Under the pieces are notes generated by a model. The model saw only the letters and a program-made list of their open reading frames with translations. It did not search any database and was not told the origin of the DNA. The position numbers and the translations under genes are program-made. A stretch of DNA of 64,000 nucleotides from Ceratobasidium sp. AG-K (lineage: Eukaryota > Basidiomycota > Agaricomycetes > Cantharellales > Ceratobasidiaceae): positions 1,279,812 through 1,343,811 of the forward strand of contig JAWNGF010000014.1 in NCBI GenBank assembly GCA_037039685.1, read 5' to 3'. The number at the start of each line of letters is the position of its first letter. Position 1 is the first letter of the stretch. Of this stretch, positions 12,442 through 24,381 are shown piece by piece.

Positions 12442-15090
12442 GTCGCCGGTGACGCCCCCTTTTCCATTCTGATCTATGCCAGCCCTTTTGTTTAACATGC
12501 TCCTTTTTTTTCTATCATTATCCTCGCGACGCGGTGCTCTTTCTTTTGCCCCAACTGCTGACGCACCGCTCCAATACTGGTTCTGCCGATATTGGTGCGG
12601 TTTGCTTCATCGTTGGTGTCTACCCTACATTTTTTCGTTAATTCCCCTTTCCCTGTGCGTGCCCCGCCTCTCCCCGACTCGCGCCTCTCGACTGATCCAC
12701 CTTGCGGCAATCCAGGACCGTGCAGATCGACGCTGGCGTGAATCTCGGTGCCGTCGTCCGGCGAAGCCATGACTCGGATTATTCTGAGTCTGGTTTCGAT
12801 GCGGGTCTGGGGACGTCGAGGTTTACACCTGTGGCGGGGGCTGCTACGCAACCACAAATATACACAACAATCAAGTGCCACGGAATCACATGTAATATGG
12901 TTTAAAAATCTCTATGAATGCTGCCTGTATGCGGGGTGTCAGGAGTCTGACTGCTGGTGATATTGAATTAGCCCCTGTCGAACCGAGTAGTTTTTTCTCT
13001 TTGACCACCATTGGGATTTTGACTTTAGATTCAGACTTGGGTTTCTTTCTTTGCTACAAGGGGATATGGTGCTTCTTGGATTCGGGTCCAGCTGAGATTG
13101 GTGCGCCTGTGCAGCTAGCCGATGTCGACGTTATCGCCAAGTCCCGTGAAAGTGCTTGAGCTCATCGTTTATGTCACGCGAGTACCTGTGATGCTGGTTT
13201 ACGACACTCGGCTGATGCACTAACTGACGAATCCGTACCTGAGCCACGGCGCAAATACCTTGTCACCGTTTTCCCCTCGACCAGGGCGTTTCATAAACTC
13301 AAAGACGGCTGGGCATGCATTGCTTCTTTCCCAAGGAGGATCAAGAACACTCGAGTTCAACGGCAGTGGAGCCGGTTTGTCGACCGGCAAGAGCCGATGC
13401 TCACCGGCCGTTTGATCCCTCACCAATGCAAGCCCGCGTTTTTCTATAGTTCCCACATTCTAACGACGAGTGGGTTCTTTCTCTCGGGCCAGCAGCCGAA
13501 CACAAGGCATTCACAGCCTTTCTATGCGCCTACCTTGGGTATCTGCATGATGCCTATCCCGTTCCTCGTGCTACTTGCTTACTTGGTTTACTGAATTTAG
13601 AGATCGACGCAATGCGGGGATTATGCTTTGGACTAATATTGATCCCCTCCCTGCCTCGGGCAGCATAGAAGCGCCGATATCAGAATTAATCGATCCGCGA
13701 GACGGTCGTCTGGTCCGCGATCTATCGACCTGGCAGGCGCTTTTACCAATGCTCAAATCATCGAAAGCAATGTGGAGGATCCCAAAAATCACGTAAACGG
13801 ATCGGACGCCCTTGTCAAATCCGTCGTATAGTTTAGGAAATGAACACAGCGTAAATCTGAAAATTAATTGGGAGAGACTGTGGAGGGTATGGGCGCTCCG
13901 TATGCTCTCCGATAGTACCTTCTAGCTCGGGGAATCCAAATTTCAGCAAAACACGGTGGTCAAATCGGAGACAGAACGTTGGTAAGAGGGTTGTATATGA
14001 TTCATATCGCGAACCTGAGCACATTGACGCATGGTGTTAACCCGTGCTCCCTGGCGGTGGAAACGGCATTTCATAGTTCATGTTCAAACAATAAAAGGAA
14101 ATCAGATTTGCGTGGAAGACGGTGGATGCTTGCAATAGGAACCATGTGTTGATGTTTAGCATCTGCGTGGATGGCAGTGTAAGTACATATTTCAAGTGAA
14201 CTCGTCCGATTGGACTATATTCACATACTCAGGTAAAACACGAAAATCGTCGGCGATCATTTTGGATAATAAAATGCACACTGCCCGACCCTACGCGTTG
14301 TGGAAATACTTCAACTAGTTGCTACCAAGAATCCGTGACTCCCGATTCGGCGACAGTCCTCACTGATCTCCGACGAGAAACACCGGTTAGAATCCCAACA
14401 CTCGGCATTCTGTTGTCGCGCAGGTTGGTTATGCCGCACAGGATGGCTACACAGACAAACGATACGTGGAGCTCACTTGACGGAGCTTCCAATTTCTCCG
14501 GACTGCCCAAACCACTATTGATGATTTCATCACACTTGTTAGCAGACTTGTAGTTAACACTGGGTAAAGCTGTTTGTGTAGTATAAATAGATCCTGGTTG
14601 CGTTAGCGGCAGCACCGACCAAGTGACGATATTGTGCTCGGGCCATCGATCGCATTATTTTTGGACTCGTGAATTGCGGCATATTCATCGTCTGACCAGT
14701 TGCAAGGTTTGGCGACTGACGGATTGGACACTCGTCGAAGAGGCGAGCTTTCCATTTAGGAAGTACCAATAGGAATGAAATTGCAAAATGGAAGCGTTAG
14801 CTGCCTTTATGAGTGCTTCTACATGATCGCTATCGTCCCAATAGGTTTCCCTATCGCTTCAGACACTATTACGATGACCTATTATTATCATCCCTTCATA
14901 GATTCCCGGTAAGGGTGCGACCGGGGGCTCAATGGTCGAAGCAATGCGGCCACGTGCTCACGCTCAGACGACCACGCTCTCGTAGACGGCTGGTACCTCC
15001 ACAATCGCGCTCAGTGACGTCTAGGCATCCATATAAGGGTAAGTTATGGCCAACCTACCAGGACAGTTTAGTTCGCCTCTTCATTTTATC
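12442..15090. other. Intergenic; possible decayed coding pieces
   Basis: No complete gene is visible. Several stretches look protein-like but are in different frames and interrupted: about 12710-12905 (QIDAGVNLGAVV...), 12914-13159, 13229-13594 (RRKYLVTVFPSTRAF...) and 13470-13680. They could be remnants of one decayed gene, but I recognise no family. At 14771-14791 there is a 21-bp exact match to the coding strand complement of the DUF6535 gene at about 2041-2061, without extended similarity on either side. Confidence 0.3.
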
Positions 15091-16578
15091 ATGCTTTCCA
15101 AAGTTGCTCTCACTGATGCTATCGCTGCCACCGCTGTGTCAGCTAGCCCAGTCATCGACGCCCCAAGGATTATCGCCGTTTCTCTGCATAAAAGGGGCAC
15201 CCCGCTCGGTGAAGATGTCAAAGTCGTTACCTCTGCCCTAGCTCGTCAGGCTGCCAAAGTTCAAACGTACGTATATCTTCGAGACTTCGTAGCCCAATCG
15301 AAACTTACACGAGTTACAGTAAATATTCACACGGAAATGCCGCATACAAGACGCATACAGGCTCTGATTTATTTAAGGGTGTTAGTTCCAAGGTCAAATG
15401 TCAGGCAGAGCCTCTCGTTGACGGGGAAGATGATCTTCGTGAGCATCAACCGCATTTCATTGGATCGCCCACTAACAAATCCTATGTGTAGTTTGGGCCG
15501 GAACCATTTCGGTTGGAACTCCGAGTCAAAGCTTCTTGATCGACTTTGATACATAGGTCTATCAAATCTCGCGATCAAGATGGGGATTCAACATCGATTG
15601 TTCGCAGTGGCTCGGCCGATTTGTGGGTCCCATCTTCAAGTTGTACTTCATCTGGCTGCTCCCCCCACAAAAAGTACACCTCTACCTCTTCATCAACATC
15701 CACTAAGTAGAGCGGCACGTTTTCCATCTCTTATGGAGATGGAAGCACTGCATCTGGTCCGATCTACAGCGACACTGTGACCGTCGTGGGACTGAGTGCC
15801 AACAGGCAAGCCGCCTTCTAACATACGTAAGCTCAACCCAGGCTTTTTTCTAGCCAATACTTCTCTCCTATTAGCTCTGATTCCTCGACCTTCTCCTCCG
15901 ATCCTGATGACGGTATCATGTGTCTCGCATTCGCGTCGATTTCCAGTGGCAAACCTACGTTCGTCGACAATCTTTGCTCCCAGGGCAAAATCTCTGCACC
16001 CATATTCGCATTCCGCCTAGCTACCACCGGGTCTGAGCTTTACCTCGGTGGTGTCAACAAGGCCAGGTATACTGGGACCATCACATATGCCCCCCTTACT
16101 TCCAAAAGTTATTGGCGACAATCGGTTCCTCCTCTTTTGGGAGCATGGCCGGCTATTCGGGTGCTATGATTATTGACTCTGGCACCACTATAATCGTTGA
16201 TCCGACCTCGAGTGTTAGTTCATGCTGGAGCAAGGTTGCCAACGCGGCCGCGTGCAGTGCCTCTGTTTGTGGAATGTTTGGATACTATACCTACCTTTGT
16301 GCTAACCCGCCAACTGTGAGCTTTACTTTCAATAGTCGCTTGTTTACCATTCCATCGATCGACTTCAACCGTAAGTTCACTTTCCTTGTTTATGACATTG
16401 ACTAATCTCTCTCGTAGTGGGCACTATTGACGATGCAGGCACGCGATGTGTTGGCGCCACTGTTGGTACAAGCGGAGTGCCGGACAATGCTTGGACATTT
16501 GGCGCTACCCTCATGAAGCAGACTTACGCAGTCTTTGACCAACACAAAATTTGCGTTGGCTTTGCATCCCCCAAGTAG
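15091..16578 (+). pseudogene. Pepsin-type (A1) aspartic protease, decayed
   Basis: The gene begins with an ATG and a hydrophobic, Ala-rich leader that resembles a secretory signal. A propeptide-like region (exon pieces 15091-15266 and 15320-15438) follows. The mature-enzyme motifs are in order: a GTISVGTP segment and FDT at 15492-15552; then GSADLWVPSS, so that the first catalytic DTG is split by an intron; then SYGDGS; then the second catalytic site IDSGTT; and a C-terminal half ending KICVGFASPK before the TAG. Lesions are visible. The expected donor after FDT reads AT instead of GT (15553-15554). TAG (15708-15710) and TAA (15829-15831) are in frame. The frame changes near 16110, between KSYW and GSSSFGS. 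A functional relative would be a secreted or vacuolar endoprotease. Several independent lesions make a working enzyme unlikely. Confidence 0.75.
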
Positions 16579-18080
16579 TATGACTATTCGCAATGAGGTT
16601 GCACACCGAAGGGCATTTTTGAGTTTGGTGTACCAAATTGTTGATTCACACAATGAAATATTATGAATTCTCAGTATATATCGATTAGCAAAAACGACAA
16701 GAGAATCCCAAGAGTTTTGGTTGTGAACTCGTCATTTGGAACCCGACTCATGACTGCGACTAAGCCGTTGTCTGAGGCTGAGGAGCAGCCAGCACTTAGA
16801 CGTAATCTGGACCTTGGCCTCTCGCATAACCACACACGACGTAAATTTTGTTTGAAGACATACTTAACATCTCAAGCAAATCCGCAGGTTCTCTTTTGGG
16901 CTCGTGAGCACCGATTTGCTTGTGCGTGCTCGCTTAGGTATACGAGCACCAATTGCACAGCCACTCGGGTGTTCCTGAGTGCTCCTTTACCCAAGCGAGC
17001 ACGTATGAGCAAACCGGCGCTCGCCAGCGTCAGAGGATTTTGGTGACGATGCTACATGAACACGAGGTCAACCCGCTCGGTACCGACAAAGACACAGAGT
17101 CCTGAATGGAAAATAGGAAACTTCGTTGCTCGGCGCACGGAGAGGGCCGGGACGAGCACTTGGGCTCCAAGGGACGGGATTTCCTCTTTCTAGATTTCCT
17201 TCTGTCCTCATCCGGGGACATTCAGGCGCGTTTCGTCTTCATCCAGGCCACGCGTCGATTCACAGATCTGCATATTCTCTTAGTTAGATTAGTTTAGCGC
17301 CTTTTTCACGTTCAGTTCTCCCTTTCTTCCTCTCTCCCGCTCGACTCTACTACAGAAGCTGTACATAGGGCTAGGCCCAGACGCATCTTACTAATACACT
17401 AGATTTCTCTTTAAAAAAACTAGCAAACTAAGTGTCCACACGGAGGTGAGGCAAGTACGGTCAAATGAAACAGTCCCGGAGGGGCGGCCACGTCACTTCA
17501 TCGATTTTTGTTGTTCGCTCGCCGCTCCGCTATCTGACATGGGCTAGGGCAAACCACTGGACCTCCCGAGCCTTCCCCGTGCTTCCACCTTTCGGAAACC
17601 TGGCAAGTGTTCCGATGGTTCCAATGGTCTCCGAAACATTTTTCGGAGACAGACACGACTTGCAGATGTCGGAGCCTTAGTTCCTCGCCAGGGGCCCTCT
17701 CGGGCCGCAGTGAATCCCACTGCACCTGGTCGCCTGGCTCATTGCAGAATCCCAAGCATAACTACCTAGAGCGTATATAAAATATAGATAATATTTACCC
17801 ACCGGTCTCGCTTCGTCGCGAGCACAGTATCGACTTCAAGGCTCGGGGCAAGCGCCTAGCTCTACCCGTCACAATTCCGAATTACCATTACAGTGCTGGA
17901 TGTGCCTTCGGCCCCTAATCGGTGAAACAATGCGGATACCATGCTTGCGTTTTCAATGTTTCCTTATCACAGATTACGCCTCGTGTCGCTTATTGCGTAT
18001 TTAATCTACCCATCCCCGTTGCTGATACTGCCTTTCACATCTTGTCCCGCCAGATTTATTGCGACCTATTCTACCTCCTG
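16579..18080. other. Intergenic
   Basis: No gene recognised. There is a hairpin with a 9-bp stem and CAT-like loop (TCTCCGAAA / TTTCGGAGA) at about 17630-17652. A looser inverted repeat built on TGCTCGCTTAGG / CCAAGCGAGCA lies at about 16928-17003. The last 150 bp are the likely promoter and leader of the plus-strand DUF6535 gene. Confidence 0.4.
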
Positions 18081-21000
18081 ATGAGTGATAGTAAAACTGG
18101 GCCACAGCTGGTGGACGGCGGTGTTGCCGAGACTGGCCAGACTCAGCTACTATTTCTGTCCGACCTGAAATTCACTGGGATGAAACCAGCTACTGATTCT
18201 CATCTAGAAGAAAAGGCAAGTGTTTTACTTTGCTATTGAGCTTACCTGACGATACCAGAATTTCAGGTGACCTCGGCTCAGTACTCAGTTCAGGACCCCG
18301 CCCAACCACAAATTGGGATTGAATCCTTGCAAGCTGAGGGGGCGTCCATTCGACAAAACGTCTATGACAGGCTTGCCGCCGACAAACCTGGAGAAGAATT
18401 GGCTCCTGACTCCGCTATATGGAGGCTTTATGCGGCAGAGGCAAAGGAGTACGACAACGATCTTGTCGCTGGCCGGGATAGAAACCTGGATACAATGCTC
18501 TTATTTGTGCGTACTTGTCACAGCTCTCGAAGCAGTTGCTCACAGAAAAGGGTCTATCCCTATAGGCCGGTTTGTTTTCGGCTATTCTTACGGCTTTCTT
18601 GGTCGAATCGACAAATATGCTGGGACCAAATCTGACAGAAACATCGACTATGCTTCTTTTAAGCCTTGCACAATCTCAGCGGCGCATCGAGATTGGGGCC
18701 CCAGATCTTTCATTGCCCCCTGTAGATATTCCGTTATTCAAGCCGGCGGTCCTAGCTCGGTCAATCAACGTTCTGTGGTTCATGGCACTAGCTCTATCTC
18801 TCGGGGCGGCTATGATGGCTATGTTAGCCAAGGAATGGCTCGATGAGTTTATAGCATCTACCCCCCGACACCCTTACGAATACGCCCTTGAGCGGCAAGC
18901 GCGGCTCGATGCACTCATATCCTGGAATACCATCCGAATTATTGATTTTCTACCTACACTCCTGCATTTTTCTCTGGTACTCTTCGCGCTTGGATTGATC
19001 ATGCATTTATGGTTATTGGATCGGGTTATTGCAATGATAATAACCGGCGCAAGCTCAGTCCTCACAATGTCCTATGTAACTGTGGTAATTCTGGGCGCAG
19101 CTAAGGACAGATGTCCTTACCAGACACGAGTTTCAAAATACATTCGGAGGCTTCTTTACGAAAACAGAAAGACAGTTGAAATAACACCGGCAAGCTATCA
19201 AGCGACTAGATCCGGCGACCTGAATGCATTGCGGTGGCTCTCTATTAATGCGAGGGATCCGGGTATTGGGGATAGCGCGTACCAAGCCCTTGCGGGTCTA
19301 CAAAGCCGCAAGCTAAGAGGATTGTGTTCTGGATCCGAAGAAATATCGAACATTGGCAGTGAAGAGCTTGTGGAAGACCATTATGCAGTTTTAAGCATGG
19401 GTACCGAAATTCTGAACCGCCTGTCAAACGCGCTACTCAAGTATCCTCGGGAGCTAGCCTTTTGTAGAGGAACCAATGCCGCAAGATATGCTGGTGCGCT
19501 TCCTGAGATTTACCACTATGCATACCAATGCTTGAATCAAAATGGGATGTTCGACCAAGCTGGGAGGAGGTGCAACAATGAAAGTCAGAGTGAACTGGAG
19601 GATATGGTCTGCTTCTCCTCTATTTGTGTGTATTCGTGGTTCCTTACCAATTTGTGTGATACAGGCTCGTGGATTCCAGTGCTGTGCCTTCGACGCGCTT
19701 GATAAAATATGGAGCGATGATTGCCCTCCGTTCACCGCCGATTCATACGCAGGACTTACAGCCGCAGAGCTGCGGCTGACTGGATCTGCCCTAACTGAAA
19801 GCTATTTCGATATCACTGCGTCTGCTCCGGAAATGGAAGGCATTGCTCCTCTACCTCACACATCAGTCAATTTGTCTATGGACCTGCCAACCACTCTTAG
19901 AGAGTGTGTAGTCCCAGTTACACTGGCCGATCTTCAGATCCGCTGTAGTCGGGCGCTTTGTCGTGCTGCATTTCAAATTCTCTTTCATTCCAATGGACGA
20001 GCACCAATCAGCAATTTCGCGTTGATCAACTTACTGGAAGCTATAAACGAACTCGCTGAGAAGGAGGGACAACACCTGGGCGGATCACTGATCGCTTATC
20101 ACGAGCGAAACTCCCCGAGAACTCCAATTCCTATCGCTGCATTTATCACGGGTACAAGTGGGTATCGTCTACTAGACCCACTTGAGATTGGGGACGAAGA
20201 TGGAATGCTTGCCGGACTTACAAAGCTTCTGGGCAGCAATTCAGTTAAGGCATTACCGAAGGTTGAGGTTGCCGCTATCAATGCTATGGTGGCAGTAGGA
20301 CCAAAGCTTATCAAACAGTGGCTAAATATACAATTAGAGTCCCCAAAGCAATTGGTGGAAGAATATGAAAAATACTCTGGCTCGTCCTTACGTTGGCAAC
20401 CATTGGCAACATTTGGAGACTCTAAATCAATGCTTCAGGCTCGCGTCGTCAACATGCCACGTACGAAATGTGTCATTGCGTATCTGATCGAGGTCTCGCA
20501 CTTTGCTATTTTCTTTTTCAAAAACTCAGGTATCTGGCAACTCCCGGATATTGCTCTGAGGGCTCTCTATGATAGGGCTAGTACACCGCCGTCCGCCCGA
20601 TACGCAGCGCACGAAATAATTGCACCTAGGGTTGGTATATTAGCAGAATGGATTGACTCTGTTGGTCGACTCAAAAGCGATGTTCAACTCTCGGGAGAGC
20701 GCTCCTGGAGCCAGGAGGCAAGAACCTGCTTGCTTCGGCTACTTGCAATTGAGAACCAGGAAACACGGACGCTTTTCGACCTCCTTTTGATGCATATGAA
20801 AGAAGAAGAAAATGGAGCCGAGAACGTGCGATTATTTACAGTACTCGAGATCATGGGTGCTATACCAGGTTGTCAGGTCGACGTCAAAAAGCTGCTTGAG
20901 AATGTCGCTGCATGTGTACAAGAAAGCTATGATGGCAATTTTTCTCGATGCTTCACAGATACTAGCGAAGGGTTCCACTGCTTGCAGAAGATTGGCTCAC

Positions 21001-21422
21001 ATCCCGAGTACGCTGAACCTGTTGCACAAACCATTATGAGCTTGGTTGCCGACCTCGCAGAAAAGCACGCGGATCGTGCCGTTGATCTTAAGCCGAGTGC
21101 AATCTCTGGGTTTCTTGATGCTGTGTCTTTTGTGTGCCGGCACCCGCCATCCCGATGGGCCAAGTCATCGAACTCATTTATTATGGCCATAATTTCGACG
21201 CTTCAGCGGTTTGACTCTCGACTTATCACCCCATACCTGTCAGTTCGCGGGGCGTTAGACGATTTGAAAGCAGCTTCAGAGCAGATGAGTAACGGAGCAT
21301 CCAAAGCTCGTTTCCTATCAGCCCAAACAGAAATGGAAGCAGATGTACAAAAACTCAGTCGCCTAGTAGAGGTCTTTAGTCAGGGCGTGTATATACGTGG
21401 ACGCAGTACTCAAAAGGTCTGA
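18081..21422 (+). CDS. DUF6535 membrane protein
   Basis: The start ATG is at 18081. Exons are 18081-18215, 18267-18506 and 18566 onward, ending with TGA at 21420-21422. The first intron (18216-18266) appears to use a GC donor in the strong context AAG|GCAAGT. The second (18507-18565) is in the same place and phase as in the minus-strand paralog. Membrane helices match the paralog: GLFSAILTAFLV, then LWFMALALSLGAAMMAML, then two helices after IIDFLPTLLHFSLVLF. Near 19620-19690 the frame changes between MVCFSS and CAFDALDKIW. A 52-bp intron (donor GTGTAT, acceptor TTCCAG) would restore it, but the paralog has no intron there, so a frameshift is the alternative. The C-terminal half (about 550 residues) is helical and lacks known motifs. 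Function is unknown. Confidence 0.72.
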
Positions 21423-22662
21423 GTGGTTTGGCTCCCTTGCTCCGTGAAACAGCTGGCTAAATTGACGAATGTTTTGTGCTGTTTAGGGAGCTGATTTTAT
21501 CCTTGCATCGGCCCAGGATTCGGGTTGATTCGAGTGTTCAATCTTGATTTTAGATCGATATCCAAGCTCATGAACCACGAAAGAGGCTCAGGTAGCGCAT
21601 CTTCAGTTCAGAGTCTGGGGATTTTGTTATTAGAGTGGCACAGATTTATGTAGCTAGGCCAGATTAGTCCCCGGATACGTACGAGCCACGCGCATATATG
21701 CGCGGTATTTATGCTAGTAACAATGCCTATTTGCCAAAGTTATTATACAAGTTGCGTTCACGCCTAGCTCCTGCTATATGCGAACTGGGAAACAAATGAA
21801 TGATGTGACTGCTTGCTATTACTAAGATGAGATCGATGATCGTGAGTTACGAAAGGTCCGATCCCAGGCGATCACTACTAGACCATTACGGGGTCAACCC
21901 ATCAAGCTCCCGCTGGTTCAGCCTGATCCTTAGTTCCAATATTTACAATAATCTTATAACATATTTATGATAAGGGCGGGAGTTGGGTTCGACGCCACTC
22001 GTGATGAGAGCATAGTACCAACAAGGTAAACTTTGATGGACAAATACCACTATGAGCACAATGGAACTGATAATGCTTGGATACAACCTTTTGGCTATCT
22101 AAATTGGGCTTGGCTTTGTCAAACGCTCCTTGAGGATATAGGTCAAGCAACAGAAACAGTAACATATATGACGCTACGAGATGAGGATTCTAGGGTAGTA
22201 ATGACTGATTATAACTCAGAGGCATTGCTATGGAACTTGGATCTCCATAAAATACAGAGTTGTGGTTCGTTGGCAATACACTGAGATAACCCCTGTATTC
22301 AGTGTTGAGACCCAGTCTCTCTGCCAAGTACTGACAAAAGCAAGGTGATTGCCTTCATATTTTATCAGCATTATGGAGAAAATAACTGCACAAACCTTTG
22401 TAAAATATGGTGATCAGGGGTCCACATTGATGTGAATGGGATTGAGATATCAAAATGGATGCACTTACATGACAGACCTGTCGACGCAAATCAAGCTATG
22501 CAGAATTCAGTATTAGTGGACAATACTCTCTTGACCCGGGATGCTACTCACATCCAAACATTATAAGCCCCTAGCTCTGGGCCTTTGTACTCACCTTCAT
22601 TGTGGTGTTACCTCAGCAAGATACCATTGTCATAAAACACGGATTGTAGGCATACATTGATT
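21423..22662. other. 3' flank of DUF6535 gene; source of a downstream duplication
   Basis: No gene recognised. The segment up to about 22130 reappears, heavily mutated, at about 23220-23800. CpG dinucleotides become rare from about 22270 onward. Confidence 0.45.
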
Positions 22663-23800
22663 ATGGGTGCTATACCAGATTGTCAGGCTGATGTCAAAAA
22701 GAGGCTTGGAAACATCTCTGCATGTATGTAAGATAACCATGATGACAATTATTCTTGGTGCTCACAAGAACTAGCAAAGGATTTCACTCCTTGCAGATTG
22801 TTGGCTCATGTTCAAATCCCGAGTATGCTGAGCCTGTCACACAGGCTATTATGAGCTTGGTTGTCAATGTCACTGCCAAAGACCCAGATGGCAAAGTTAG
22901 ACTTGAGCTCAGTGCAATCTCTGGGTTTCTTGACACCATGTCTTGTTTGCATACCAGCACCTGCCATCTCAATGGCCAAGTCCTCAAACCTGTTTGTCAT
23001 GGCTATATATGTGACTCTCCAACAACTCAAGTCTATGCTCATTGGCGTGTGCCTGTCAGTCCATGCAATGCTAGACCATCAGCAGCTGGCCTCATAACAC
23101 ATGAGTCATGGAGCATCCAAAGCTTGCACTTTATCAGCCCAGCCTAAAATAAAAGTGGATGTCCAAAAACTGAGTTACCTTGTAGAGGTTTTTAGCCAAG
23201 GCGGGTATGAGTCTTTGTTGCTGCTTTGCACCATGGAGTAATGGAATGAATCAAGAATTGTCTCTGAGCTTTTTAGAACACCTAATTTGACCATTGCATT
23301 GGCCCAAAATGCAGGTTAATTTTGGTGTGTGATATGCAAACCGGATGCATATATATGACCCGCACTGATGTCAGTAACAATACCTACCTACCAAGGGGTT
23401 ATTATAAAATCTGCACTCATTCTCAGTTCTCAACATGTATGCGCCAAGAAACAAGAACTATGCTACTACTAGATGCTTGAGTACAATGAAGTTATACACA
23501 GTGAGCTATGAGAGGTTGTCAGCACAAGAGAGTAGAGTAGGATTATAAGGCAACTTAACCCATCAAGTCTCCATTCCAGTTTTATATGTCCTTGGTTGCA
23601 AATGTTAATCATATATATATATACAATAAATGCAACATTTGGGTTTGATGCCTCCTTTGACAAGGTTGTAGCATTGACAAGGTGACCCAGAATCAACTCA
23701 ATTAGTACTTTAATGAACACCCATGAATAGGTAATACCTGGATGCCACTTTTTTTCTCTATCCAGGTATGTCCCTTGTTAAATGCTCCTGGAGTCTGCAG
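22663..23800 (+). repeat. Decayed duplicate of the DUF6535 3' end plus its flank
   Basis: Starting at ATGGGTGCTATACCAG, the sequence follows 20850-21420 of the DUF6535 gene. It then follows the 3' flank to about 22130, with many substitutions and small indels. Most changes are C-to-T or G-to-A at former CpG sites (for example GTCGACGTC in the gene against GCTGATGTC here). The copy has stops and shifts and cannot encode the protein. It ends close to the broken P450 exon at 23949. I infer a local tandem duplication followed by methylation-type decay. Confidence 0.65.
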
Positions 23801-23948
23801 GCCAAAAGACAGGGATGGGAATCTTGATGATATTAAAACATGCCAATTTTGGGGTGATAATGGTTGCTTGTGATGCAGACAATGTGATATGAGATGGAAA
23901 TATCAGAACGCACACACTAACCTGTTGGACTTGTCAACATAGGCTGAG

Positions 23949-24101
23949 TTATACAGTGTTCACTATAAGTTGATGATGCTCCCTTGACCAAGGGCAAAAC
24001 TCAAATTTGAACAATTTAAGCTCCCTAGTTGAGGAATGCTCATTAGCAGTGGGACATGATGATACGCAGTAGTACCCACAAGTTGAGCACACTGTCCCCA
24101 T
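23949..24101 (-). pseudogene. P450-1, last coding segments cut off by copia
   Basis: This is the 3' end of the P450 gene whose main body lies at 44615-46676. Reading from the copia border, the codons continue DGDSVLNL, then an intron with a GTGGGT donor, then the final exon ELKLFKFEF...WSREHHQL ending in TAA (23949-23951). The neighbouring P450s end with ELKPFEFNFEPRSEKHRQL and ELEPFEFDFKPRSDGHRLL at the same intron position. If one copy of CCCAT and the element are removed, the frame and intron phase match. This shows the copia insertion split a once continuous gene. Confidence 0.75.
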
Positions 24102-24381
24102 TATTGAGATATTACCAAGAACATCTCGCACTCAATGAGCTTCTTAGCTAGGCCGCACAGTGGAAGTAGGACTACAAGGATGATGTATATAGCAAATACA
24201 CAGTTGACTTTATATACATGTGGACATAGAACATAGAACAAGAGTGAAAGAACAATTAGTAACACAAATACGTGTACTCTCAGTCAGCACAAGAATAATC
24301 AGTCAGCATTTGGCCAGTCAATTGTACATATTCAGTAAGTAGTACATGTATATTTGATTTGATTTGATTTGATTCTCAATA
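24102..24381 (-). repeat. Copia 3' LTR (CpG-depleted copy)
   Basis: 280 bp, beginning TATTGAG and ending CTCAATA on the plus strand. A purine tract (GTTGAGGGGGAG on the minus strand) abuts its inner edge, as expected for the plus-strand primer. It differs from the other LTR at about 21 positions by eye. About 14 of these are CpG in the right copy and TpG or CpA here. Confidence 0.88.
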
